Shown: piece after piece, positions 36,779 to 45,713 of the stretch
Layout of the letters: each line of letters opens with the position of its first letter
Numbering within the stretch: position 1 is the stretch's first letter
DNA from: Streptomyces sp. CB02009
Lineage (GTDB): Bacteria; Actinomycetota; Actinomycetes; Streptomycetales; Streptomycetaceae
Direction: 5' to 3'
Length of the DNA: 64,000 nt
NCBI RefSeq assembly: GCF_001905825.1
Contig: NZ_LIVV01000003.1
Span: forward strand, 478,956 to 542,955
Notes under the pieces: model-generated
Database searches by the model: none
What the model saw: the letters and a program-made list of their open reading frames with translations, nothing else
What the model was told of the DNA's origin: nothing
Position numbers and translations under genes: made by a program

Positions 36779-37128
36779 CGCTGCCCCCAGACCGCGTCCC
36801 AGGGCTTCAGATGCCCCCGGTACCCGGCGGCGAGCAGCTCCTCGTACACCGAGTCCACGGCGTCCGGCGTCGCGCACCGGAAGGCGAGCTCGATCCGGTT
36901 GCCGCCCTCGGGCCGCTTCCAGCCGGGGTCGAAGGACCGCACGACGTCCTCCGTGTCCCAGGCGATCCGCAGTCCGCCGGGCAGCGCGGCCTCCACGTGC
37001 GGGGCGGACTCGGCCCCGTCCGGGATCTCCAGGCCGAGACGGCGGTAGAAGGCGAGCGAGGCGGCCATGTCGGAGACGACGACGCCGATGAGGTCGAGGC
37101 GGGGGGTGAGGTCGGGTGCTGTGTCCAT
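36697..37128 (-). CDS. VOC (glyoxalase-like) family protein
   Basis: The 143-aa protein has two beta-alpha-beta-beta-beta modules typical of vicinal oxygen chelate proteins: LDLIGVVVSDMAASLAFYRRLGLEIPD, then RIELAFRCATPDAVDSVYEELLAAGY and QRYAVVLDPDGSGVSLFA. The usual metal ligands of glyoxalase I are not all clear, so it could be a lyase, a dioxygenase-like enzyme or a binding protein. ATG 37128 has TACCGT six bases upstream and no Shine-Dalgarno sequence. Its 3' end overlaps the AraC gene by 82 bp. Confidence 0.85.
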   Translation of the reverse strand: MDTAPDLTPRLDLIGVVVSDMAASLAFYRRLGLEIPDGAESAPHVEAALPGGLRIAWDTEDVVRSFDPGWKRPEGGNRIELAFRCATPDAVDSVYEELLAAGYRGHLKPWDAVWGQRYAVVLDPDGSGVSLFADAAGSATDAT

Positions 37129-37382
37129 GGGGGCACGGTAGGCAGGCCGCCCTCCGCCGGTCTTGTACGAATCGGACGCGCCGCGGCCGAGGGCCGGCGA
37201 GGCGACCTCCGGCGGATCGTCCGTCGGGATCCGGCCACTCCTCGTCGAGATCCGCCCGACTGGCCTGATTAATATGACTTTCCCGTCCCGCTGCTCACGG
37301 TCGCCGAGGCCGCCCCACCGCGGGGCCCCTCCTCCCGTCCGCGCCCCCGGGGCGCCGGCGCGACACCGCAAGGCGGCACCAG

Positions 37383-38060
37383 ATGCGTGTACTCCTCGTC
37401 GAGGACGAGACCGACCTCCGTGAGCTCATCGAGGCCGGTCTGAAGGACGCCGGGTACGCCGTCGACGCGGTCGCCGACTGGCCCCCCGCGGACTACCTGC
37501 TCGACCTCACGGAGTACGACTGCGTGGTCCTGGACCGGATGGTCCCCTCCGGCGACACCCTGCGCGCGCTCGACGGCCGCCGCCGCGCGGGCTGGTCCAC
37601 GCCGGTCCTCTGCCTGACCGCCCTCCACGCCCTGCCCGACCGGGTGGAGGGCTTCCGCGCGGGGGCCGACGACTACCTCGCCAAGCCCTTCGCCATGGTC
37701 GAACTGGTCATGCGCGTCGGCAGCCTCACCCGACGCGCCCCGGGCCGGCTGCCCGTCCACCTGGCGCACGCGGACATCGAGCTGGACGCGGCCCGCCGGG
37801 AGGTCCGCCGGGGCGGCGTCCTCCTCTCGCTGACGCCCAAGGAGTACGCCGTCCTGCACCACCTCCTGGTCCACCGCGAGCACGTCGTCACCCGTACCGC
37901 GCTCGTGGAGCACTGCTGGGACGAGATGGCCGACCCGGTGTCCAACGTGGTCGACGCCGTGATGGCCGGACTCCGCCGCAAGCTCGGCTCGCCGCAGCCG
38001 ATCAGGACCGTCCGGGGCCACGGATTCCTGCTCGGCGGTCCGAGCGGGGACGGCGCGTGA
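37383..38060 (+). CDS. OmpR/PhoB-type response regulator
   Basis: The 225-aa protein has a receiver domain (1-115) with acidic E7-D8, the phosphorylation site D51 in VVLDRMVP and K101 in YLAKPF, then a winged-helix DNA-binding domain (about 125-220) with LSLTPKEYAVLHHLLVHREHVVTR and RTVRGHGFLL. It overlaps the sensor kinase start by four bases (GTGA), so the pair is made together. An AT-rich patch TTAATATGACT about 110 bp upstream may be part of its promoter. Confidence 0.94.
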   Translation: MRVLLVEDETDLRELIEAGLKDAGYAVDAVADWPPADYLLDLTEYDCVVLDRMVPSGDTLRALDGRRRAGWSTPVLCLTALHALPDRVEGFRAGADDYLAKPFAMVELVMRVGSLTRRAPGRLPVHLAHADIELDAARREVRRGGVLLSLTPKEYAVLHHLLVHREHVVTRTALVEHCWDEMADPVSNVVDAVMAGLRRKLGSPQPIRTVRGHGFLLGGPSGDGA

Positions 38061-39511
38061 CCGACCGGGACCGCGCCGCCGGGCCGCGCCGCCGACTCCG
38101 TCGTCTGCAACGGCGGCTCACCCTCGCGTACACGCTCACCACCCTGGTCGGGGTGAGCGTGCTCTCCTGGCTGGTGATCCACACGGACGGCCGCTCCTGG
38201 CGGAACGCGGAGTTCGACGAGATGCTCCGGCACGCGGCGGTCAGCACCTCGCTGATCTACTACACGGATGCGGGCGTCCAGCTCGACGGCCTCCGCGATG
38301 ACGAGTCCACGCGAGGCCGCCACCAGGTCTTCGTCCTGCTGAGCCGGACGAGGATCGGCACGCCGGCGAAGGGGGTGGCGGACGGGGCGGGGAAGGACAC
38401 GACGGGGAGCACGGCCGCCGGACGGGCCACCGCTTCGACTCGCCCGGCAGGCGCCGCGGGCCCTCGCCCCGTGGGTGCCGCCGGTCCGGCCGGGCCCGGT
38501 GGGCTCGACCGGGTCTTCACCTCCGGGAGCCGCTCCGTCCCCGTCCCCGACGAACGGATCGCCGCCCTGGCCCGTACCGCCATGGACGAGGACGTCACGG
38601 TGCGGGAGGAGGTCCCGGCGGGGGACCGGACCGCCTACGCCGTGGCGCGGCCGTTCTACCACGACGAGACCCAGGAGACGACCGGCGCCGTCGTCGTCAT
38701 CGGCGACCCGGGACTGCGGATGGCCGAACACACCCGCCTGACGTACGCGGTCCTCACCGGCTCCGGGCTCCTGACCCTGCTCGCCGCCTTCACCGGCCAC
38801 CTCCTCTCGGGGCGCAGCCTGCGGCCCGCGTGGCAGGCGCTCGAAGCCCAGGAGCGGCTGCTCGCCGACGCCGCGCACGAACTGCGCACCCCGGTGGCGA
38901 TCATGCGGAGCTCGATGGACGTCGCGGGGACCGACCCGAGGAACCTGCCCACCCATCTGCCGCGGATCCGGCGGGCCACCGACCGGCTGACCGATGTCGT
39001 GGAGAACGTCCTGACACGGGGGCGGCTCCAGGACTCCGCGGCCTCGTTCAGCCCGGTGCCGCTCCGTCTCGACCAGCTGGTGGAGGACGCGTGCGGGGAA
39101 CTGCCGCCCGGTCGGCTCACGCTCACTCTGCGGCTCGACGAGTCGGTCGTGGACGCCGATCCCGCCCTGACGCGCGTAGCCGTGCGGAACCTCCTGGACA
39201 ACGCGCTGCGCCACGGGCGCACGCCGGGCGATCCGCACGGGGGGGCGGAGATCGACGTCAGCGTGCGGGGGCACACGGTGTCGGTGGCGGACCGGGGGCC
39301 GGGCGTGGCGGCCGAGGAACTGCCCGAGCTGACCGAACGCTTCCGTTCGCGCGGGGGCGGCTCGGGGATCGGCCTGTCGCTGGTCCGGGAGATCGCCGCG
39401 GCGCACGGGGGAACGCTCACCGCACGTCCGAGGCCCGGGGGAGGGGCGGCTTTCCTGCTCGCGCTCGGACCGGCGGGGCAGGCCCGGCACGCGCGGGCGG
39501 GCACCTCATGA
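38057..39511 (+). CDS. Membrane sensor histidine kinase
   Basis: The 484-aa protein has a transmembrane segment at about 22-42, an extracellular domain with an Ala/Gly/Pro-rich insert (about 105-150), and a second transmembrane segment at about 228-250. The dimerisation box is LLADAAHELRTPV with H274. The ATPase domain has NLLDNALRHG (N box), VADRGPGV (G1) and GSGIGLSLVREIAAAHGG (G2). It should phosphorylate the response regulator encoded just upstream. The signal is unknown. The next gene downstream encodes a secreted GH114-like protein and may be a target. Confidence 0.93.
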   Translation: MTDRDRAAGPRRRLRRLQRRLTLAYTLTTLVGVSVLSWLVIHTDGRSWRNAEFDEMLRHAAVSTSLIYYTDAGVQLDGLRDDESTRGRHQVFVLLSRTRIGTPAKGVADGAGKDTTGSTAAGRATASTRPAGAAGPRPVGAAGPAGPGGLDRVFTSGSRSVPVPDERIAALARTAMDEDVTVREEVPAGDRTAYAVARPFYHDETQETTGAVVVIGDPGLRMAEHTRLTYAVLTGSGLLTLLAAFTGHLLSGRSLRPAWQALEAQERLLADAAHELRTPVAIMRSSMDVAGTDPRNLPTHLPRIRRATDRLTDVVENVLTRGRLQDSAASFSPVPLRLDQLVEDACGELPPGRLTLTLRLDESVVDADPALTRVAVRNLLDNALRHGRTPGDPHGGAEIDVSVRGHTVSVADRGPGVAAEELPELTERFRSRGGGSGIGLSLVREIAAAHGGTLTARPRPGGGAAFLLALGPAGQARHARAGTS

Positions 39512-39572
39512 ATTCCTCACGATCGAACGAGGAGGCTACGGACATCCTTTCCCCCCTCGTGCTGGAGAACGT

Positions 39573-40631
39573 GTGCCGAAGCATGCCCCCACCCCGTTCC
39601 GCCGCAGGAAGTCGACGCGGGCGGCGCTCGCCGCGGGCGTCGTCGCGGCGCTCGGCGCCGGTGTCCTGTTCACCCAGGCCAACGCGTCGTCGGGCGACAC
39701 GCGGCCGCGCACCGCGCGGAACGCGACGACCCCCGCCACGGCCGAGCCGACGCCCCCGGCCGAGGCCGGGCCGACCACCGCTCCGAAGCCGTCGGCTCCC
39801 GCGAAGGCGAAGCCGACCACCGCTCCGAAGCCGACCACCACTCGGCGGGCGGGCACCACTCCCAAGGCGACGACCGCTCCGAAGGCCACCGCCCCGCCCG
39901 GGCCGACGACCGCGAAGGTGACGCCGCCCACCGCGAACGCGCCGTTCGACTACCAGATCGGCAGCCCCTACAGCCCGCCGAAGAACGTCCAGGTCGTCTC
40001 CCGCGACCGTACGGCGAAGCCCGCCGCCGGGCTCTACACCATCTGCTACGTCAACGCCTTCCAGACCCAGCCGGACGCGCTGGACTGGTGGGAGAAGAAC
40101 CACCGGGACCTGCTGCTCCGTGACGGCTCCGGGACGCCCGTGCAGGACGAGGACTGGGGCGAGGTGCTCCTCGACACCTCGACCGCGGGCAAGCGCGAGC
40201 GGCTGGCGAAGATCGTCGGCGGATGGATCGACGGCTGCGCGAAGAGCGGCTTCCAGGCGGTGGAGCCCGACAACCTCGACTCGTACGAGCGCTCGGGCGA
40301 CCGGCTGACGAAGCAGCACAACGCGGCGTTCGCCCGGCTCCTGGCCCAGCGGGCGCACGCCGCAGGACTCGCCATCGGCCAGAAGAACACGACGGAGCTG
40401 CTGCCGGAGCGCAGGACGATCGGCTTCGACTTCGCGGTGGCCGAGGAGTGCGGCCAGTACGAGGAGTGCGAGGCGTACGCGGCGGCGTACGCGAACCGCG
40501 TCTACGTCATCGAGTACACCGACACCGGCTACAGCAGGGCGTGCTCGGGCTGGGGCGGCAGGCTCTCGGTCGTCCAGCGCGACCTCGACGTGAGCGCCCC
40601 GGGCGGCTCGTACCGCTACCGCGCCTGCTGA
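39573..40631 (+). CDS. Secreted GH114-like endo-alpha-1,4-polygalactosaminidase
   Basis: The 352-aa protein has a signal peptide (about 10-38), a long Thr/Ala/Pro/Lys linker (40-125) with repeats, and a C-terminal TIM-barrel-like domain: GLYTICYVNAFQTQPDALDWW, GGWIDGCAKSGFQAVEPDNLDSY, GLAIGQKNTTELL and FAVAEECGQYEECEAYAAAYANRVYVIEYTD. These match GH114, whose members cleave alpha-1,4-linked galactosamine polymers. The acidic residues in EPDNLD and AEEC fit the catalytic positions. GTG 39573 is chosen with CTGGAGAA upstream. It follows the two-component system by 61 bp. Confidence 0.85.
   Translation: MPKHAPTPFRRRKSTRAALAAGVVAALGAGVLFTQANASSGDTRPRTARNATTPATAEPTPPAEAGPTTAPKPSAPAKAKPTTAPKPTTTRRAGTTPKATTAPKATAPPGPTTAKVTPPTANAPFDYQIGSPYSPPKNVQVVSRDRTAKPAAGLYTICYVNAFQTQPDALDWWEKNHRDLLLRDGSGTPVQDEDWGEVLLDTSTAGKRERLAKIVGGWIDGCAKSGFQAVEPDNLDSYERSGDRLTKQHNAAFARLLAQRAHAAGLAIGQKNTTELLPERRTIGFDFAVAEECGQYEECEAYAAAYANRVYVIEYTDTGYSRACSGWGGRLSVVQRDLDVSAPGGSYRYRAC
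39771..39833 (+). repeat. Tandem repeats in the GH114 linker
   Basis: A 21-bp unit beginning CCGACCACCGCTCCGAAG occurs at 39771-39791 and 39813-39833, with a similar third copy near 39870. It encodes the Pro/Thr/Lys-rich linker and could change length by slippage or recombination. Confidence 0.6.
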
Positions 40632-40644
40632 CCTCCCACGGGAC

Positions 40645-40674
40645 CCCGGCGGGGACGGCCGACCGCCCCCGCCG
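40645..40674. terminator. Hairpin terminator after GH114 gene
   Basis: A 9-bp stem, CCGGCGGGG with CCCCGCCGG, and a 12-nt loop lie 14 bp after the stop of the GH114-like gene. Confidence 0.65.
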
Positions 40675-40778
40675 GCATCCCGGCGAGAAAACCGGTGGCG
40701 CCCGCCGAAGCGGTGCGGCTACGGTGTCCCCGAGATCGCGAAGATCCACGCGAGAAGACTGATCAGGAGGTGTGACCG

Positions 40779-40850
40779 ATGGCTGTCGTCACGACGGGCC
40801 TTGCCCTCACGCAGAAGTTCATCCACACCACCTCCGTGGCCACCGGCTGA
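40779..40850 (+). CDS. Candidate 23-aa ORF upstream of rsgA
   Basis: ATG 40779 follows AGGAGGTGTGACCG, one of the strongest Shine-Dalgarno sequences in the window, and opens a 23-codon ORF starting MAVVTTGLALTQKFIHTT. A TACGGT hexamer about 60 bp upstream could be its -10. The ORF ends 51 bp before the rsgA TTG. It may be a translated leader controlling rsgA or an independent small protein. I do not recognise it. Confidence 0.5.
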   Translation: MAVVTTGLALTQKFIHTTSVATG

Positions 40851-40901
40851 CCTCACCTTTCTGACACGCAGCGCCGGGGCCACCCCTGTGAAGGGTCCCC
40901 C

Positions 40902-42020
40902 TTGTCTTTCCCGCTTTCCCCCATCACCTCTTCCTTCTCCTCCTCCTCGCTCGACGCCCACGGCTGGGACTCCGGCTGGGCCGAGGCCTTCGCTCCGCAC
41001 GCCGCCCAGGGACTCGTCCCCGGCCGGGTGATCCGGGTCGACCGCGGCCAGTGCGACGTCGCCACCGCCGAGGGGATCGTGCGCGCCGACACGGCGTTCG
41101 TGACCCCGCACGACCCGCTCCGGGTCATCTGCACCGGCGACTGGGCCGCCATCGACCCCGAGGGCGCCGGCGACCCCCGCTACGTACGGGCGTGCCTGCC
41201 GCGCCGTACGGCCTTCGCGCGCTCCACCTCGTCCAAGCGGTCCGAGGGGCAGATCCTCGCCGCCAACGTCGACCACGCCGTCATCACCGTCTCGCTCGCC
41301 GTCGAGCTCGACCTCGGCCGCATCGAGCGCTTCCTCGCCCTCGCCTGGGAGTCCGGCGCCCAGCCGACCGTCGTCCTCAGCAAGGCGGACCTCGTGCCCG
41401 ACCCCGTCGGGCTCTCCTACCTCGTCGAGGACGTCGAGACCGTCGCCCCCGGCGTCCAGGTCGTGCCCCTGAGCTCGACCACCGGGGAGGGCCTCGACGT
41501 GCTGTCCGCCGTGGTCGCGGGCGGTACGACCGTGCTGCTCGGCGTCTCCGGCGCCGGGAAGTCGACCCTGGCCAACGCCCTCGTCGGCGAGGACGTCATG
41601 GACGTCCAGGCGGCCCGGGACATCGACGGCAAGGGCCGGCACACCACCACCACCCGCAACCTCTTCGTCCTCCCCACCGGGGGAGTCCTCATCGACACGC
41701 CCGGACTGCGCGGAGTCGGCCTCTGGGACGCGGAGACCGGCGTCGGCCAGGTCTTCTCGGAGATCGAGGAACTGGCGGCGGACTGCCGCTTCCACGACTG
41801 CGCCCACGAGTCGGAGCCCGGCTGCGCCGTGGCCGCCGCCATCGAGGACGGCTCACTGCCGGTGCGCCGCCTGGAGAGCTACCGCAAGCTGCTCCGGGAG
41901 AACCAGCGGATCGTGGCCAAGACCGACGCCCGCCTGCGCAGCGAGATCCTCAAGGACTGGAAGCGCAAGGGCGCCGAGGGCCGCCACGCCATGGAGATGA
42001 AGCGCGGACGCGTCCGGTAG
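40902..42020 (+). CDS. rsgA: Ribosome small subunit maturation GTPase
   Basis: The 372-aa protein is a circularly permuted GTPase with an OB-fold start, G4 LSKADL, G1 LLGVSGAGKST, G3 DTPGLRGVGLWD and the C-terminal zinc knuckle CRFHDCAHESEPGC. It acts late in 30S subunit maturation. The TTG start at 40902 follows GAAGGG at six bases; no better in-frame start exists close by. The 5' region contains a hairpin-prone GC stretch and a small ORF with a strong ribosome binding site. Confidence 0.94.
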   Translation: MSFPLSPITSSFSSSSLDAHGWDSGWAEAFAPHAAQGLVPGRVIRVDRGQCDVATAEGIVRADTAFVTPHDPLRVICTGDWAAIDPEGAGDPRYVRACLPRRTAFARSTSSKRSEGQILAANVDHAVITVSLAVELDLGRIERFLALAWESGAQPTVVLSKADLVPDPVGLSYLVEDVETVAPGVQVVPLSSTTGEGLDVLSAVVAGGTTVLLGVSGAGKSTLANALVGEDVMDVQAARDIDGKGRHTTTTRNLFVLPTGGVLIDTPGLRGVGLWDAETGVGQVFSEIEELAADCRFHDCAHESEPGCAVAAAIEDGSLPVRRLESYRKLLRENQRIVAKTDARLRSEILKDWKRKGAEGRHAMEMKRGRVR

Positions 42021-42172
42021 CGGGCGCGGAGGGCTGGACTAGCGGGGTGCGGGGTGCGGGGTGCGGTCCTCGGCCGGGTGCGGGCCTCGGCCCGGGTGCC
42101 CTCCCCGCTCCCGCGAACGTCGTGTCCGAAAACCGCGAGCCGGGGGTCGTCGGCCGTCGCACACTGGGAGAC

Positions 42173-43579
42173 GTGAAGGACGACGACACCCGCTACGAGG
42201 CGGTCAGCAGCCGGGACGCGCGGTTCGACGGAGAGTTCTTCTTCGCCGTCCGCACCACCGGCATCTACTGCCGTCCCAGCTGCCCCGCCGTCACCCCGAA
42301 ACGGCAGAACGTCGCGTTCTTCCCGACGGCCGCCGCCGCCCAGGGCCACGGTTTCCGGGCCTGCCGCCGCTGCCGCCCCGACGCCGTGCCCGGCTCCGCC
42401 GCCTGGGACGTACGGGCCGATGTCGTCGGGCGCGCGATGCGGATGATCGGCGACGGCGTCGTCGACCGCGAGGGCGTCCCCGGCCTGGCCGGGCGCCTCG
42501 GCTACAGCACCCGGCAGGTGCAGCGCCAGCTCACCGCCGAGCTCGGCGCCGGACCCGTCGCGCTCGCCCGCGCCCAGCGGGCGCACACCGCGCGGCTGCT
42601 CCTCCAGACCACCGGGCTGCCGGTGACCGAGATCGCCTTCGCGGCCGGCTTCGCCAGCGTCCGCCAGTTCAACGAGACGATCCGCGCCGTCTACGCCCGC
42701 ACCCCCAGCGCGCTGCGCGCCGAGGCGGGCAGCGGAGCCGGGGCCCGTACCGCGCTCGCCGCCGGGGTGCCGCTGCGGCTCGCCCACCGCGGTCCCTACG
42801 CGGCCGGCGAGGTCTTCGACCTGCTCGCGGCCGAGGCCGTGCCCCACGTGGAGGAGGTCGTCGGAGCCGCCGGCACCCGCACCTACCGGCGCACCCTCCG
42901 CCTCCCGTACGGCACCGGGATCGTCTCCGTCGACGAGCGGTCCGCCGGGCGCTGGCTGGAGGCCCGGATCCATCTCACCGAGCTGCGCGACCTGACCACC
43001 GCCGTGCACCGGCTGCGCCGCCTCTTCGACCTGGACGCCGACCCGTACGCCGTCGCCGAGCGCCTCGGCGCGGCGCCCGGGCTCGCCGCTGAGGTGGCCG
43101 CCCGGCCCGGCGTACGGTCCCCGGGGACGGCCGAGCCGGAGGAGTTCGCGCTGCGGACCCTGCTCGGCGCGGAGGAGTCCGTCCGGGTCGTCGAGGCGCA
43201 CGGCACCCCGCTGGCCACCGGCTGCGGCAGCCTCACCCGCCTCTTCCCGGAGCCCGGGGCGCTCACCGGCCACCCCGTCGCCGGCCCGCTGGCCCGCGCG
43301 CTCGCCGACGGAGCCGTACGCCTCGACCCCGGCGCCGACCGCGACGAGGCCGAGGCCGCCCTCCGCGCCGTCCCCGGAGTGACCGCCGAGGCCGCCGCCC
43401 TCATTCGGATGCGCGCCCTCGGCGACCCCGACGTCCCCCCGGCGGGCGTCCCGGCCACGGAGGAGTGGCGGCCCTGGCGCTCCTACGCAGCCCGCTACCT
43501 CAGGACTCCGCTCCGGGGAGCTCCTCCAGGCCCCAGCTGTGGATCCGGCGCGGACGGATCCGGATCACCTCCTCGCTGA
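42173..43579 (+). CDS. Ada/AlkA-like fusion protein, glycosylase part degenerate
   Basis: The 468-aa protein has an Ada zinc domain with C33, C37, C64 and C67 (GIYCRPSCPA and FRACRRC), an AraC-type helix-turn-helix (about 85-175, VPGLAGRLGYSTRQVQRQL), and an AlkA-like region. In the glycosylase region the HhH motif reads LRAVPGVTAEAAALIRMRALG, and the segment that normally carries the catalytic Asp between ALGDPD and WRPWRSYA is much shortened. DNA sensing or regulation may remain while base excision may be lost. GTG 42173 was chosen; an in-frame GTG at 42122 is possible. The last 80 bp overlap the convergent PPOX gene. Confidence 0.8.
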   Translation: MKDDDTRYEAVSSRDARFDGEFFFAVRTTGIYCRPSCPAVTPKRQNVAFFPTAAAAQGHGFRACRRCRPDAVPGSAAWDVRADVVGRAMRMIGDGVVDREGVPGLAGRLGYSTRQVQRQLTAELGAGPVALARAQRAHTARLLLQTTGLPVTEIAFAAGFASVRQFNETIRAVYARTPSALRAEAGSGAGARTALAAGVPLRLAHRGPYAAGEVFDLLAAEAVPHVEEVVGAAGTRTYRRTLRLPYGTGIVSVDERSAGRWLEARIHLTELRDLTTAVHRLRRLFDLDADPYAVAERLGAAPGLAAEVAARPGVRSPGTAEPEEFALRTLLGAEESVRVVEAHGTPLATGCGSLTRLFPEPGALTGHPVAGPLARALADGAVRLDPGADRDEAEAALRAVPGVTAEAAALIRMRALGDPDVPPAGVPATEEWRPWRSYAARYLRTPLRGAPPGPSCGSGADGSGSPPR

Positions 43580-43898
43580 AGTGCGCGCCCAGCGCGTGCG
43601 GGCCCACCAGGAGCTCCGCCTCGCCCCGGATCTCCACGCCCCGCACCCGCCAGGGGCGGACGCTCGCGAGATCGTCCACGACCAGCGCCACCTTCGGGTT
43701 CGCCCGAAGATTGCGCCACTTCTTCGTACGGCCCATCGCGAGGCCGCCCACCAGGACCGTGCCGTCCTCCTGCGGGAAGAAGCCCACCGGATTGACCTGC
43801 GGCTGACCGGAAGGGTCGACCGTGGCCATCCGCGCGAGCTGCCGGCCGCCCGTGAGATAGGCCCGTTCCGCCGCGCTGAAGCCCTCGAAATCCCTCAT
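43500..43898 (-). CDS. PPOX-class F420-dependent oxidoreductase-like protein
   Basis: The 132-aa protein has the split beta-barrel FMN/F420-binding fold: FSAAERAYLTGGRQLARMATVDPSGQPQVNPVGFFPQEDG and RTKKWRNLRANPKVALVVDDL. Actinobacterial members of this group use F420 to reduce small organic substrates. ATG 43898 has GATGCT six bases upstream and no clear Shine-Dalgarno sequence. It overlaps the Ada-like gene by 80 bp at the 3' end and is followed by a DUF456 gene further upstream on the same strand. Confidence 0.87.
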   Translation of the reverse strand: MRDFEGFSAAERAYLTGGRQLARMATVDPSGQPQVNPVGFFPQEDGTVLVGGLAMGRTKKWRNLRANPKVALVVDDLASVRPWRVRGVEIRGEAELLVGPHALGAHFSEEVIRIRPRRIHSWGLEELPGAES

Positions 43899-43975
43899 GC
43901 CACCAGCATCCCGCTCCCGGACCCCGGGCGGATCGGCGTGGGGCCCCAGCGCGCCTCCCCCTTCCGTCCTAGGAC

Positions 43976-44476
43976 TCAGCCCCAGAGCACCGCGCCCGCC
44001 CACGCCCCCACGACGAGCAGGCAGGCGAACAGCTCCACGAGGACGCTCGTGCCGGCCGCCCGCATCACCGTCCTGGTGGCCGCCCCGGCCTGGCCGTGGC
44101 CGCCCAGCCGGAGGCGTTCCGAGAGGTAGATCCCGCCGACGAAGCCGGGGATCGCGCCGATCACCGGCACCAGGACGAAGCCCAGGAGGGCGCCCACGCC
44201 GGCGTACGTCACCATCCGCCGGGTGATGCCCACGCCCCGGAAGCGGCGGGGCGGCAGCTGCCAGACGACCACCTGGGTGAGCAGCAGCAGACCGGTCGTG
44301 GAGGCGAGCAGGATCCAGGCGAGGTCGGTCCGCTCGTGCAGGGACCACCAGAGCATCGCGGCCCACACCAGCCACGTCCCCGGCACGCCGGGGGCCAGCA
44401 CTCCGAACACGCCGAGCAACATCACCGTCGCGACCATCAGGAGCTGCCACACACCCACGCGCCCAGGGTCCCCCAC
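43976..44476 (-). CDS. DUF456 membrane protein
   Basis: The 166-aa protein has about four transmembrane segments, with WQLLMVATVMLLGVFGVLAPGVPGTWLVWAAMLWW at the start and GALLGFVLVPVIGAIPGFVGGIYLSERLRLG in the middle, the latter characteristic of DUF456. Its function is unknown. The start is GTG 44476; an in-frame GTG a few codons inside is also possible. Confidence 0.82.
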   Translation of the reverse strand: MGDPGRVGVWQLLMVATVMLLGVFGVLAPGVPGTWLVWAAMLWWSLHERTDLAWILLASTTGLLLLTQVVVWQLPPRRFRGVGITRRMVTYAGVGALLGFVLVPVIGAIPGFVGGIYLSERLRLGGHGQAGAATRTVMRAAGTSVLVELFACLLVVGAWAGAVLWG

Positions 44477-44641
44477 AACCGGCGTCCGCGCAGGTCGCGG
44501 CGGGCATCCGGGTACGGCGGCCCGTTCGGCCGAACGTCACCGCCGGGGGCTCCGGCCCGTTCAGCCCGTTCAGCCCGTGCGCCGGGGCTCGGGACGTGTG
44601 ACCCGCTCAGCCGCGTGCCACGGGCCGGAGGCTCCGGCCCT

Positions 44642-45625
44642 TCAGCCGCGCGCCACCCAGCCCTTCTCGTACGCGTGCCAGCCCAGCTGCAGCCGGGTCG
44701 TCACCCCGGTCAGCTCCATCAGGCCCTTCACCCGGCGCTGCACCGTCCGGAGCCCCAGGTCCAGCTGCTTCGCCACGCTCGCGTCCGTCATCCCGGCGAG
44801 CAGCAGCGACAGGATCTCCAGGTCCATGACGTCCGGACCCGGTGCCTCGTCCTCGGTGATCTGCGCGCCCGCCCCGAGTCTCAGCGGCAGCGCGTCCCGC
44901 CACACCGACTCGAACAGGCCCATCAGCGATTCCAGCAGCCCGCTCGCGTGCACGACGATCGCCGCCGGTTCCGCGCCCCGCCCGGTCAGCGGCACCATCG
45001 CCAGGTTCCCGTCGGCGACCACCAGCTTCGTCGGCACCCGGTCGGCGACCCGGATCCGCTCCTCACGGCTGAGCGCCGCCGAGAGTTCGAGCAGCCCGGA
45101 CGGGAGCGTCAGCACGTCGCGCTCGATCACCACCCGGTAGCGCACCCCCCGCCCGGCGGCCTGCTCCTCCGCGTCGTTCTCCATGCCCGACACCGCGATC
45201 GGCTTGCCCGTCACCAGCGCGCAGACCTCCTCCTGCGCGCCCAGCTGGAGCTGGAGGAACCGGTGGGTGACGGCGCTCGCGCCGGTCACCACCTCCACCA
45301 GGTCGTGCACGGCCGCCTCCGTGGCCTCCGCCCGGTACTCCTCGGCCAGCAGCGCCGCCGCCAGCTCCGCCTGCTCCAGCTCGTGGCGCTGCTGGGTCAG
45401 GAGGGCGCCCAGGGCCACCCCGGGCGGCGCCGCCACCCACCGTCCGGTCCTCGCCGAGGACTGCGCGGCGAGGCCCTGCGACTCCAGGCGGCGCAGCGCC
45501 CGCTCGGTGTCCGGTTCGGGCAGCGCGAGCCGGTGCGCCAGGTCGGTCACCTCGGCCGCGCCCAGCGCGACCAGCGCCCGGTACGCGGACTCCTGGCGCT
45601 CGTCGAGTCCTATCGCTCCCAGCAT
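44642..45625 (-). CDS. TrmB-type/LuxR-type HTH transcriptional regulator
   Basis: The 327-aa protein has an N-terminal winged helix of the TrmB type (LDERQESAYRALVALGAAEVTDLAHRLALPEPDTERALRRLESQG), a middle helical and ligand-like region, and a C-terminal LuxR helix-turn-helix (VMDLEILSLLLAGMTDASVAKQLDLGLRTVQRRVKGLMELTGV). In Streptomyces such regulators are often divergent from subtilisin genes, as here. ATG 45625 follows AGGGGTGGGGC. An inverted repeat in the shared 233-bp region is a candidate target. Confidence 0.88.
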   Translation of the reverse strand: MLGAIGLDERQESAYRALVALGAAEVTDLAHRLALPEPDTERALRRLESQGLAAQSSARTGRWVAAPPGVALGALLTQQRHELEQAELAAALLAEEYRAEATEAAVHDLVEVVTGASAVTHRFLQLQLGAQEEVCALVTGKPIAVSGMENDAEEQAAGRGVRYRVVIERDVLTLPSGLLELSAALSREERIRVADRVPTKLVVADGNLAMVPLTGRGAEPAAIVVHASGLLESLMGLFESVWRDALPLRLGAGAQITEDEAPGPDVMDLEILSLLLAGMTDASVAKQLDLGLRTVQRRVKGLMELTGVTTRLQLGWHAYEKGWVARG

Positions 45626-45713
45626 GGATGCCCCACCCCTCGCCCCACCTGCGGTGGTGCGCCCCGGATCTTCCCAGGACATTCACCGGAGGCATTCGTT
45701 CCGTTGGTGACCT

